DNA of 64,000 nt from assembly GCF_036488675.1 (NCBI RefSeq), contig NZ_CP133148.1:248001-312000 (forward strand). The letters are read 5' to 3'. The notes beneath the pieces are model-generated. The model searched no databases. It was not told the DNA's origin and saw only the letters and a list, made by a program, of their open reading frames with translations. This DNA is from Sinorhizobium chiapasense. GTDB taxonomy: Bacteria > Pseudomonadota > Alphaproteobacteria > Rhizobiales > Rhizobiaceae. The stretch's first letter is position 1, and each line of letters begins with the position of its first letter. Positions 1-8,051 of the stretch are shown here, piece after piece. The position numbers and the translations under genes are program-made.

Positions 1-148
1 CCGTCGTCGGTCAGATACCGAAGAATGCTTGCATCCGTTATTCCCACGACTCTGCGGCAAACGTTGACGACAAAGGATACGGGTTCGCGTGACAGCGGCA
101 CCGAGCCGTGGCATAGGGGGCCCGCAACCCCACCAGGCCGTCCTCCAC

Positions 149-1771
149 ATGATCCGTATCGATAACATCAGCAAGTCCAACAGTCACCGCATCCTCTACA
201 TTGAAGGCTCGGCAGCGTTGAACCGTGGCGAGAAGATTGGCCTTGTCGGTCCGAACGGGGCGGGAAAGACGACGCTCTTCCGGATGATCACAGGTGAGGA
301 GCAGCCCGACGAGGGACAGGTCTCAGTCGAGAAGGGCATGACGATCGGCTATTTCGACCAAGACGTCGGCGAGATGGCCGGACGTTCGGCCGTCGCCGAG
401 GTGATGGAAGGGGCAGGGCCGGTCAGCGCGGTGGCAGCGGAACTGCGCGAGCTCGAGGCGGCGATGTCGGATCCGGACCGCATGGATGAAATGGATGCGA
501 TCATCGAACGCTATGGCGAGGTGCAGGCGCGCTACGAGGAGCTCGATGGCTACGCCCTGGAGGGCCGTGCTCGCGAGGTTCTGGTGGGACTGAGCTTCAG
601 CCAGGAGATGATGGACGGCGATGCCGCCAAGCTGTCGGGCGGCTGGAAAATGCGCGTCGCGCTCGCCCGCATCCTGCTGATGCGCCCGGACATCATGCTG
701 CTCGACGAACCGAGCAACCACCTTGATCTCGAGAGCCTGATCTGGCTGGAGGAATTCCTGAAAGGTTATGACGGCGCACTGCTGATGACGTCTCATGATC
801 GCGAGTTCATGAACCGGATCGTCACCAAGATCATCGAGATCGATGGGGGCGCGCTGACGACCTATTCCGGCGATTATGGTTTCTATGAGGAACAGCGGGC
901 GCTGAACGAGCGGCAACAGCAGGCGCAGTTCGAGCGCCAGCAGGCGATGCTCGCCAAGGAGATCAAGTTCATTGAGCGCTTCAAGGCCCGCGCCTCTCAC
1001 GCCTCGCAGGTTCAAAGCCGGGTGAAGAAACTTGAAAAGATCGACCGCGTCGAGGCGCCGCGCCGGCGCCAGACAGTCGCCTTTGAATTCCTGCCGGCTC
1101 CGCGCTCTGGCGAAGATGTCGTCAACCTCAAGAATGTCCACAAAGGCTACGGCAACCGGACGATCTATGACGGCCTCGACTTCATGGTGCGCCGGCGCGA
1201 ACGTTGGTGCATCATGGGCATCAACGGCGCTGGCAAGTCGACACTGCTCAAGCTGGTCACCGGCACCACGACACCGGACAAGGGCAGCGTATCGCTCGGC
1301 GCCAGTGTCAAGCTCGGCTATTTCGCCCAGCACTCCATGGACCTGCTCGACGCCGACAGCACCATATTGCAATGGCTGGAGGAACGCTTTCCCAAGGCCG
1401 GGCAGGCGCCGCTCAGAGCGCTGGCCGGCTGTTTTGGCTTTTCCGGCGATGACGTCGAGAAGCGCTGCCGCGTGCTCTCCGGCGGCGAGAAGGCGCGGCT
1501 GGTGATGGCCGCGATGCTGTTCGACCCGCCAAACTTCCTCGTCCTCGACGAGCCGACCAACCATCTCGACCTCGACACGAAGGAGATGCTGATCAAGGCA
1601 CTCTCGGCCTACGAGGGCACCATGCTGTTCGTCTCGCACGACCGCCGCTTCCTGTCGGCACTCTCCAATCGGGTGCTTGAGCTAACGCCGGACGGGATCC
1701 ATCAATATGGCGGTGGATATATCGAATACGTGGAGCGCACTGGACAGGAAGCGCCGGGGCTGCGCGGGTGA
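149..1771 (+). CDS. ABC-F family ATPase (Uup/YheS type)
   Basis: Soluble duplicated ATP-binding cassette protein of the ABC-F class, whose characterised members act on the ribosome rather than in membrane transport. Both cassettes are visible: the first has Walker A GPNGAGKT (residues 34-41), signature LSGGWKMR and Walker B LLLDEPSNHLD; the second has GINGAGKST, LSGGEKARL and LVLDEPTNHLD. A charged Gln/Arg-rich linker lies between them and there are no membrane segments. I start at ATG 149 because family homology begins at MIRIDNISKS; an in-frame upstream extension to 89 does not look conserved. It is the last core gene before the island. The subfamily (Uup, YheS or EttA) is not resolved by eye. 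Confidence 0.93.
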   Translation: MIRIDNISKSNSHRILYIEGSAALNRGEKIGLVGPNGAGKTTLFRMITGEEQPDEGQVSVEKGMTIGYFDQDVGEMAGRSAVAEVMEGAGPVSAVAAELRELEAAMSDPDRMDEMDAIIERYGEVQARYEELDGYALEGRAREVLVGLSFSQEMMDGDAAKLSGGWKMRVALARILLMRPDIMLLDEPSNHLDLESLIWLEEFLKGYDGALLMTSHDREFMNRIVTKIIEIDGGALTTYSGDYGFYEEQRALNERQQQAQFERQQAMLAKEIKFIERFKARASHASQVQSRVKKLEKIDRVEAPRRRQTVAFEFLPAPRSGEDVVNLKNVHKGYGNRTIYDGLDFMVRRRERWCIMGINGAGKSTLLKLVTGTTTPDKGSVSLGASVKLGYFAQHSMDLLDADSTILQWLEERFPKAGQAPLRALAGCFGFSGDDVEKRCRVLSGGEKARLVMAAMLFDPPNFLVLDEPTNHLDLDTKEMLIKALSAYEGTMLFVSHDRRFLSALSNRVLELTPDGIHQYGGGYIEYVERTGQEAPGLRG

Positions 1772-1918
1772 TGGGCGTTCCTTCCGCGATCTGCACCGGA
1801 GGCTGACGGACGCCTGGGCGAACGCGGTGACCGAGCGCAACTTGTTTGTAGCGGAAGAAACCGGCATCTGTCAGGGCGAAGCGCCTCCCGAAGTCCGGTA
1901 ACGATTTCAAGGGGATAG
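1772..1918. other. Intergenic tail of the core chromosome before the island
   Basis: Short stretch between the ABC-F stop and the left attachment repeat. I see no convincing gene. Before insertion, tRNA-Thr (minus strand) would have ended here, convergent with the ABC-F gene. Confidence 0.5.
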
Positions 1919-1946
1919 ACTGGTGCTGCTAGAGAGATTTGAACTC
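1919..1946. repeat. Left attachment site (copy of tRNA-Thr 3' end)
   Basis: 28 bases identical and in the same orientation as 21686-21713. It covers the tRNA CCA end, the acceptor 3' strand and most of the T arm. Identity stops exactly after position 1946, where island sequence replaces the rest of the tRNA. Confidence 0.93.
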
Positions 1947-1957
1947 GGCGGAGTTGC

Positions 1958-1983
1958 TCATCGATTATTGAATTTATTGATGA
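1958..1983. repeat. AT-rich inverted repeat just inside the left end
   Basis: TCATCGAT (1958-1965) and ATTGATGA (1976-1983) form an imperfect inverted repeat, 7 of 8 positions matching, around an AT-rich centre. Its place 12 bases inside the attachment copy suggests a protein-binding site for excision or integration, but it could be incidental. Confidence 0.4.
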
Positions 1984-2004
1984 ATTGAGAGCGGAAATCA
2001 AGGG

Positions 2005-2017
2005 CTGTGTACCACCG
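2005..2017. promoter_or_regulatory. Candidate integrase arm-type site, left
   Basis: The 13-mer CTGTGTACCACCG occurs here, about 60 bases inside the left repeat, and again in the same orientation at 21620-21632 inside the right end. A shared short word close to both ends is what arm-binding sites of a tyrosine integrase look like. This is inference from position. Confidence 0.45.
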
Positions 2018-2145
2018 TCGTGTTCCTCCATCATGCAACCGGGCAGTAAGCCTATTTCGAGGAGCTTCCCGGTCGAAGTCGCTTGAACTTCCTAGAATTA
2101 GCTTTAATGGTTGGCGCTTGGATGCAACTTATGCGGTGAAGTAGA

Positions 2146-2949
2146 TTGAGCGATGCGCGAAAGGCCGTCGAACTGCTCCTGGAGCGGGGTAAGCAGTTCA
2201 CTTACAGTAACTTCTCTACGAAGGGCCAATACGGGTATCCTGACGCTTATCACCCCGACTGGGTCGCTTGGAAGGCGCGCATTCAAGGCGCCCTGGGCGC
2301 TCTATTCGGAGAGAACTCCGCGCCCTATAAGCTCATGGCAGCTGCTTCAAAGGCTCAACTTCTAGGGAACGGCAAGGATCAGTTCGAAAACGCGAAGGCC
2401 CACTATCTCGGTGCCCTCCAAGCCGCACTGGAGGTGCTTGAGAATGACACGTTCGGAGAACTGATTAAACGAGAAGTGGCCGTCGCTCCCAGGGATCTTA
2501 CGAATAAAGTGTTCGTCGTGCACGGACATGATGAGGCTGCGAAGAACGAGTTGGAGATCCTACTGCGAGATATGGGGCTTGAACCCATTGTCCTACATCG
2601 CCAAGCAGATGGGGGAAGGACGATAATTGAGAAGTTTGAAGATCACGCGGATGTCGGATTTGCTTTCATCCTTCTAACCCCCGACGAGATAGCCTATGTT
2701 GTCTCGGAGGAAGCCAAACCTGACCACGAACGTGCGAAAGAGTTTCGTGCTCGTCCAAATGTAATATGGGAGTTCGGTTACTTTGTCGGACGTTTGAGCC
2801 GTAAGAGAACCTGCTGCCTTCATCGTGGTAAAATGACCCTACCCAGCGATCTAAGCGGGCTCATCTACAAGCCTTTTGAAAAAGGCGTTGAGGAGGTTGC
2901 GTGGGCAATACAAAAAGAACTAAAGGCGGCTGGTTATAGGCTCAAATGA
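2146..2949 (+). CDS. TIR-like nucleotide-binding domain protein (probable defence effector)
   Basis: 267 residues. The C-terminal half matches the TIR-like family of predicted nucleotide-binding proteins (PF10137 type, also found as the TIR part of some CBASS and Pycsar effectors): KVFVVHGHDEAAKNEL opens the domain, ADGGRTIIEKFE follows, and RPNVIWEFGYFVGRL carries the glutamate expected to be catalytic for NAD cleavage. The N-terminal ~120 residues are helical with no domain I can name and may be the sensor. The start is TTG at 2146; the first in-frame ATG is about 63 codons further in. The gene is convergent with the ATPase gene, 21 bases apart. I found no cyclic-nucleotide synthase or Thoeris partner nearby. 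Confidence 0.75.
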   Translation: MSDARKAVELLLERGKQFTYSNFSTKGQYGYPDAYHPDWVAWKARIQGALGALFGENSAPYKLMAAASKAQLLGNGKDQFENAKAHYLGALQAALEVLENDTFGELIKREVAVAPRDLTNKVFVVHGHDEAAKNELEILLRDMGLEPIVLHRQADGGRTIIEKFEDHADVGFAFILLTPDEIAYVVSEEAKPDHERAKEFRARPNVIWEFGYFVGRLSRKRTCCLHRGKMTLPSDLSGLIYKPFEKGVEEVAWAIQKELKAAGYRLK

Positions 2950-2970
2950 CCGCGCGAGTTCCCAGGTGAA

Positions 2971-4635
2971 TTAGCCCCTTTCGGGCTGCAGCGCTGGCTT
3001 CGGTTTTTTTCCTTTTTCGTTTATTCGAAGGTATGCGTAGAGCATTTTGACAACCCGAACGCCCGTTTCCTCGTCAATCTCAGCTGCTGAGACGATTGGC
3101 CTGTTTCGGTGTGCATAGATAACAGGCTCGTCGGGCGACAATTTGAGACCGATCGCGCCCACTCGATACAGAACCGAGGCGAGTGTGCGTTTAAATAAGC
3201 TCCGGGCATGGGGAGATGGATTGTCGCAAAGTGCAGTTGCCGACCTCGATAGCGAATTTAGGTACGGCTTTTTTCGAGCTATAATTTCCAGGGCAGTGTT
3301 ATCAATTTCATGGTCAGTGAACTCGCCTAAGCGGAATGCGTGCTCTTTGCCTCGCAACAGTTCCATGATGAGGGAGAGAGAAGGAAACGGAACACGCCAC
3401 TCATCGAGAAGAGCTTCGTAACGATATTGAGAGTATCGAAGCTCTGCGTTCTGTATATCACTTGGGGATATCGCGTACTTTTGATCAGCCGTCTCAAGGC
3501 ACTCATTCGTAAAAGAGATGAGGTCGCGGGGCCTCAGCAATGTTCTATCTAAAATGTAGTCAAACGGAGACTGCCCCTTAACTTTTTGAGTGAATAAGTC
3601 GTCAAATAATACCTGCCTTTGTGGTGAGTATTTTCTTCGAAACGTAAGACCTATACGCTTGTCGATCAGCTCTTTGAGGCTTTTCTCATTCCACTCAATT
3701 CCAATTAGTTTGTCTCTAAATTTCTCACGTTGAAACGCGCTGTCCTCGTTCTCCTGAATTGACCTTTCAATGACGTCGGTTCGAAGGGCGACAACAATCT
3801 TGAGGTTTCGAATAGGTCTAAATTTCGGGAGAGCTTCAACAAGAGAATTTATCAGCTTATACTTTATACCCTCATCTACCCAACGCTCATCCAGATGATC
3901 AATAAGTATGTAATGATTATTCATGGCTGACGAAGATCCATCAGCGAGCAAACTTATCACTTTAGAGAGATCTTGAAGCTGGTCCGCGTTCATGATTTTG
4001 CGGACGCGCGCTATATATTCAGTCTTGTTCTGTTGGCTAAGGTTGGCGCCATAACCAGCCTTAGTCGCAAATTTGCTTACATCAATGCCAAGTTCGGCCT
4101 GAATTCGCCCTTCATAGCTTTCGGTTAACTGCTTAACATTTTCGTCTATCGTGACCCAGAGGTTACCGGCGTATTTTTCAAGATAAGCCAGTGCCCTTGC
4201 TTTACTTCTATCTGTATTAAATGTCTGCCATATACCGTTGAACCAGCCGGTTGAATTTTTCTCGTCTGTTATTCGATACTTTAACCTTATGTATTCGACT
4301 AAGAGTACGTGCTTCCATATCGCCTGAAAGAACAAGTTTAGATCTGCGCCAATGTCATTCAGGAATCTTAAGACATCTGAGTTGGAAATGTGCGTCATTG
4401 CCATATCAACAGGTGACAAGAAAGACGTTCGTTCTCGCCTGTTGATATATTGTATTATTGCACTTTTTCCGGAGCCGGTCCTCCCGGAAATAATGGATGC
4501 ATTGCTATTCACATCCATAGCTTCATGTAGTGCGGAGCTGTCTACAAAGCATTCGAATAACAACTCAGTGTCTTCTTCTGCCGCATTCTTCCCGACGCGA
4601 ATATCTCGCGTAATAATGTTGTTGTTCCTGGTCAT
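2971..4635 (-). CDS. P-loop ATPase, Sll1717-like, possible defence protein
   Basis: 554 residues from ATG 4635, chosen because GGGGATAAA precedes it. Walker A GRTGSGKSAIIQYINRRE lies near residue 52 and a Walker B-like HYILIDHLDERW is about 200 residues later, followed by a helical region with PIRNLKIVVALRTDV, where the arginine may be a sensor. The arrangement fits the STAND/KAP-like P-loop proteins annotated as Sll1717 family, often found in genomic islands. No nuclease or membrane domain is obvious. Codon use is visibly AT-richer than in the core genes, which supports foreign origin. It may be an independent defence ATPase or act with the HNH gene upstream on the same strand. The family call is from memory. 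Confidence 0.65.
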   Translation of the reverse strand: MTRNNNIITRDIRVGKNAAEEDTELLFECFVDSSALHEAMDVNSNASIISGRTGSGKSAIIQYINRRERTSFLSPVDMAMTHISNSDVLRFLNDIGADLNLFFQAIWKHVLLVEYIRLKYRITDEKNSTGWFNGIWQTFNTDRSKARALAYLEKYAGNLWVTIDENVKQLTESYEGRIQAELGIDVSKFATKAGYGANLSQQNKTEYIARVRKIMNADQLQDLSKVISLLADGSSSAMNNHYILIDHLDERWVDEGIKYKLINSLVEALPKFRPIRNLKIVVALRTDVIERSIQENEDSAFQREKFRDKLIGIEWNEKSLKELIDKRIGLTFRRKYSPQRQVLFDDLFTQKVKGQSPFDYILDRTLLRPRDLISFTNECLETADQKYAISPSDIQNAELRYSQYRYEALLDEWRVPFPSLSLIMELLRGKEHAFRLGEFTDHEIDNTALEIIARKKPYLNSLSRSATALCDNPSPHARSLFKRTLASVLYRVGAIGLKLSPDEPVIYAHRNRPIVSAAEIDEETGVRVVKMLYAYLRINEKGKKPKPALQPERG

Positions 4636-4960
4636 TTTATCCCCAGCCACCCCAGGGTTGTGAAGCTAAGGCGGTTCACTAGCGCGCACAAGATGCTTCA
4701 GGCCCTGGATCAACAGCTCATTTGTTCACGTTCGCCGAGAAATCGCTCGGTGGCGTTCGAATTGGTGCTCCTCCAAGGCACGCGGCCCAAAAGGTGACCC
4801 GCACTGCGGCGGTCGCCAAATCTTTGGGAGAAATTTTCGAGCGGGGGATCGGACTAACAGCTTGCGCGTACACCCCTACCCCCTCCCGTTCCCCATAAGG
4901 GCCGAGCGTCTTTTCTAAACTCGAGCTGGCTGGCTTCGTCCTGAGCGCCGCACAGAACCC
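4636..4960. other. Intergenic, no gene seen
   Basis: About 325 bases between the HNH gene stop and the ATPase start, both on the minus strand. No coding frame, RNA gene or clear terminator is convincing. It presumably carries the ATPase promoter. Confidence 0.4.
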
Positions 4961-6136
4961 CTATCCGACGAACACGGATGCCCGGTGGTGCTTCAGATAT
5001 GCGCGGTTTCCCTCGGTGAGCCCGGTTAAGCGCAGGGATAGGTCCAAACCGAATGCTTTTCTTGTGCCACCACTCATCAGCGCTGAAATCAAGATAACTC
5101 CTTCGTCATCGAATGAAATCAAGCCCCTGTCGAAGAGACTGTCGAGATGAACCACCAAGAGGAGACCATTGTCCGCATCGAGCCGCTCGGTTCCGCTTGA
5201 TTTGCTCCAAGGCTTGATGTGGGAGGCTCGCAAAACTTCCGGCATGTCGATCGAAGTCAAAGCGCATCTGCCCTTGTATCGCTCCAGAAGGCCACTTCGA
5301 AATTTTTGCTGACCTAGACGCGCAGCTCGTGTGACCTCGGTTTCCGTAACAGGATCAACTTCAACCGCACCGGGGCTTGGAACCGGAAGGACGGAGGGCT
5401 GGGCCGCCGTCAGAACGCTTAGGAATTTGGAAAGAGCAGTCGCCCCGTCGAAGCCAAAGTCGAGGCCGTAAGGTATCTCTCCAGTCCCACCGTTAAGCCT
5501 TTGAGGGAAGCTCCGCATGGTGGAGTTATGATAATAGAAACGATCATCTGGCCTAAGCCCTCCGGCTGAAATTAATTCCGTCATCAACTGTTCCCAATCC
5601 GGCCCGATCACGAGCGGAAAGGATGTCGTAAGACGCTTGGCGTAGATGACCAACCTTCCTCGTGTCGCGCGCTGGGTGTGAACGCCTGGAGGGTCCAGCG
5701 TAAACCCCGCACTGCCCAAAGCGGCAGGTAACTCCGGATTGGCATTTCTGTCGGCGAAGGTCCAATGAATGGTTACCGGCTGCGTGTCGAGGACCTGCGT
5801 CACTCGGCCCTGCCCAGCATAAACGAACGGCGCTCTGTCCTCGTATCGGTAAAATATGTGAACTGGATATCGCTCTGACGCCAGCCTAGCAATCTGTGGC
5901 TGGCTTACATTTGTCCCGCGCTTGGCGCGCCAAACTAGCGTCTCGCCGTCCCAATAGTTGTCGTAGTCATGTCCCGTTCGACCAGCTACGCCGATATTAC
6001 AGAAGATGAAGAACTCATCTTGATATTGGGTGTAGCCGGTATCCCAATCGCCGCCACGAAGGTCGTCTGGAACCTGTAGCGCTTCCTGCACTGTGGCTCG
6101 TGTAAATAGCAGCCCCGGCTGTTCGTGAAATGGCAT
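4961..6136 (-). CDS. DUF3427-like / HNH endonuclease
   Basis: 391 residues from ATG 6136, preceded by GGGGAG at good spacing; the reading frame also extends upstream to 6187. The N-terminal ~110 residues (GDWDTGYTQYQDEFFIF, then ASERYPVHIFYRYED) resemble the DUF3427 module found in restriction-associated proteins. The C-terminus is an HNH_2-type nuclease: RCALTSIDMPEVLRASHIKPW, then DADNGLLLVVHLDSLFDRG, giving His and Asn metal/catalytic positions. A reader domain fused to HNH suggests a modification-dependent (type IV-like) restriction enzyme. That is inference; other HNH_2 proteins have unknown targets. It stands alone between an ATPase gene and a small secreted protein. Confidence 0.7.
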   Translation of the reverse strand: MPFHEQPGLLFTRATVQEALQVPDDLRGGDWDTGYTQYQDEFFIFCNIGVAGRTGHDYDNYWDGETLVWRAKRGTNVSQPQIARLASERYPVHIFYRYEDRAPFVYAGQGRVTQVLDTQPVTIHWTFADRNANPELPAALGSAGFTLDPPGVHTQRATRGRLVIYAKRLTTSFPLVIGPDWEQLMTELISAGGLRPDDRFYYHNSTMRSFPQRLNGGTGEIPYGLDFGFDGATALSKFLSVLTAAQPSVLPVPSPGAVEVDPVTETEVTRAARLGQQKFRSGLLERYKGRCALTSIDMPEVLRASHIKPWSKSSGTERLDADNGLLLVVHLDSLFDRGLISFDDEGVILISALMSGGTRKAFGLDLSLRLTGLTEGNRAYLKHHRASVFVG

Positions 6137-6301
6137 ATTACTCCCCTGTAGCGCCGATGTACCCATCCTAAGTTGTCTTGATTTCAAAAATCTCTGAAGG
6201 AAATGACAACAAGGTCAGGCAAGCACGAGGTGTGGTTCAATTCTGGGTGCATTACAGAGGTGTGCGGCCGTGCTCCAGCCGGAAAAAGCGGCGCCGCTCT
6301 T

Positions 6302-6679
6302 CTATTCTACGTTCTCGGTTTTGGGTATCGAGTAACAGAAGCGGTTCTTAAGGCTATGGAAAGCGCAAGTCTCATCAACCAACGCGCCTTTTGCTTCCAT
6401 GCAAACACGGAACAGCCGGTATCCTTCCTGCGCGAACTGGTCCGCGATATGATTGATCTGTTCCATGGTTGTAATGTTTGGGTTGTCTGAGGTTTTGTTG
6501 ATGAGGCGATCACCATCCACGTTCCACCGTTCCTCATCCTTGAGCATGCATTGCGCGTGGATTTGGCGGAGGCGGGGATCGTCTCCCCGTTGACGAATGT
6601 AGTCGGCGTGTGCTGTGGCGGTGAAAGCTGGGATTGCCAACGCGAGCGTGAGCATGGCGGCGGAGATGGATCGTGGCAC
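6302..6679 (-). CDS. Small secreted protein of unknown function
   Basis: 125 residues with a clear Sec signal peptide: positive start MPRS, hydrophobic core, and cleavage expected after ATAHA at about residue 25. The mature part has four cysteines (in CMLKDEE, CMEAKG, TCAFHS and RFCYS) that could form two disulfides in the periplasm. The start is GTG 6679, supported by GGAG about eight bases upstream. I do not recognise a family. It lies between the HNH gene and an integrase remnant and has no obvious link to either. Confidence 0.6.
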   Translation of the reverse strand: MPRSISAAMLTLALAIPAFTATAHADYIRQRGDDPRLRQIHAQCMLKDEERWNVDGDRLINKTSDNPNITTMEQINHIADQFAQEGYRLFRVCMEAKGALVDETCAFHSLKNRFCYSIPKTENVE

Positions 6680-6989
6680 GTATCAGGCTCCGTTGTCCGG
6701 TTCGCGCAAAGATATAGAGCTTTCGCGGAGCGGGGGGCAAGTATCATCGGTCCCGGCGAACCTGATCTTAAGGATATCGGGAAGGGGAGGACCGGGGGCA
6801 ACGGCCCGAAGGAATGACGGTTCCGCGAATAAGCGCTTCAATCGATACCGCCTTAGAGTTGACGATATGCTGCCCGCGAACGACGAAGCCTTGCGGCGCT
6901 GGTTCATCACTCAGGCGGCACACGCCGAGCAACCGAGAGAGACGATCAAAGAGGTTCGCGACACAGGATGTCTGCGGCTCGCGTCGTCG
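6680..6989. other. Degraded region, no intact gene
   Basis: Open frames here do not look like a recognisable protein. The stretch probably holds decayed upstream sequence of the integrase remnant that follows. Confidence 0.35.
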
Positions 6990-7358
6990 CATCCCTGTCC
7001 AAGGCACTCAAAAGACATTGGCTTCCTGCGCTTCGTCGAGCGGCAGCGCAAGCAGAAGCACAAGCGGCTGTTCCCCGACCTTCCAAAGGCTGCGGACGGT
7101 ACCTACTCAACTGCTTACTCCACGAAGTTCGGCAACACGCCGAAGGCCTTGAGCATCAAGCACGACAGGATTTCGTTCCACAGCTTCCGCCACAGCTTCG
7201 AGGACGCTTGCCGCAACAGCCGGATACCACTCGATTTCGTGAACGCGCTTCAGGGACACGCTCAGCAAGGCATGGCCGGGCGCTACGGAAACGGTCTTTA
7301 TGGGCTGCAGCTGCTCAGTGAGGAAATGGAGAAGCTCAGCTATAACGGCCTCGATTGA
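6990..7358 (+). pseudogene. C-terminal remnant of a tyrosine recombinase
   Basis: The end of this frame has the catalytic C-terminus of a phage-type integrase: ISFHSFRHSFEDACRNS (box II HxxR), NALQGHAQQG (second histidine) and AGRYGNG with the tyrosine nucleophile, finishing SYNGLD. The N-terminal DNA-binding domain and the first catalytic arginine block are missing, and sequence upstream of about 6990 in the same frame is unlike an integrase. It is therefore a leftover of an earlier integration event, now between two minus-strand units. The left boundary is approximate. Confidence 0.7.
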
Positions 7359-7423
7359 GCAACTTGCATCCCCTTTAAACTCATGGTGCTGCATCCGGTC
7401 AGCCTGGAATTGGACGATTCCAG

Positions 7424-8014
7424 TTAACCGGATCCCAGCCTCAATAATTCGGTTTCAATTCTTAGAAGCTGACCGTCGCATTCACGAATTGTCTTGAGAG
7501 CAGCTTCTCGGTGCTGCTCAACTCGTTTGCGATCTTCTCGCAATATCTCAATTTGCGTCGCGGTGGGTGGGGGGCTCAGTCTTTTTGCTGGGGTGGAACT
7601 CGTTCCTACAACATTCGTCTTTACCGAAACAGGCGGCAACTCACCGCCATACTTTTTCCGCTTCTTCTCTACGAATTTCTCAAATTCGGGCTGCGAGCGA
7701 GCCCACTTCAGCGCCCCACCTGCCTTCTGTACCTGCGACTCCAAATACGCCCTCGCCTTTCGAGGGGCGTTTGGTAGGGGCTGCTGTCGGAACTGAGCGT
7801 CGAGAATTGTATGCAGGTACGCAACCCTTAAAGCATCTAAATCCGCGGGCTTCGGCCCTTTCGCCGCCTTCTTTGGTTTCGGTACAGGGGGCTTGGTTGG
7901 GGAAGATTTGGTTACACTCGGCTTGGCACCGGAGCGAGGGACGCCAACACCGGTGAACCAACCTGACAGGGGCCCCACCACAGTGCTGCCGCCCAGATAA
8001 CCTCCCTTACCCAT
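7424..8014 (-). CDS. Hypothetical protein at the end of the hsd operon
   Basis: 196 residues. The N-terminus is Gly-rich and is followed by a Pro/Lys/Ser-rich low-complexity linker (about residues 30-55). A basic middle region has PRKARAYLESQVQKAGG, and the last ~50 residues (IEILREDRKRVEQHREAAL) should form a coiled coil. ATG 8014 is preceded by GGGGGA. It starts 37 bases after the hsdR stop on the same strand, so it is probably cotranscribed. I do not recognise it; DNA binding or an accessory role for the restriction enzyme is possible but unproved. Confidence 0.55.
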   Translation of the reverse strand: MGKGGYLGGSTVVGPLSGWFTGVGVPRSGAKPSVTKSSPTKPPVPKPKKAAKGPKPADLDALRVAYLHTILDAQFRQQPLPNAPRKARAYLESQVQKAGGALKWARSQPEFEKFVEKKRKKYGGELPPVSVKTNVVGTSSTPAKRLSPPPTATQIEILREDRKRVEQHREAALKTIRECDGQLLRIETELLRLGSG

Positions 8015-8051
8015 TCTCGCTGTCCCCCGTCAGATTGCATTAATGAGCTTG

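Noticed and set aside
323..1639. Minus-strand frame of 438 codons inside the ABC-F gene
   Set aside because: Antisense to a clear two-cassette ATPase.
2146..4635. CBASS, Pycsar or Thoeris operon
   Set aside because: The TIR-like gene fits an effector, but there is no nucleotidyl cyclase, ThsA or regulatory partner, and the neighbouring ATPase is convergent rather than cotranscribed.
6615..6989. N-terminal half of the integrase-remnant frame as a real protein
   Set aside because: The translation has no integrase similarity, overlaps the start of a supported minus-strand gene with signal peptide, and has no ribosome-binding site.
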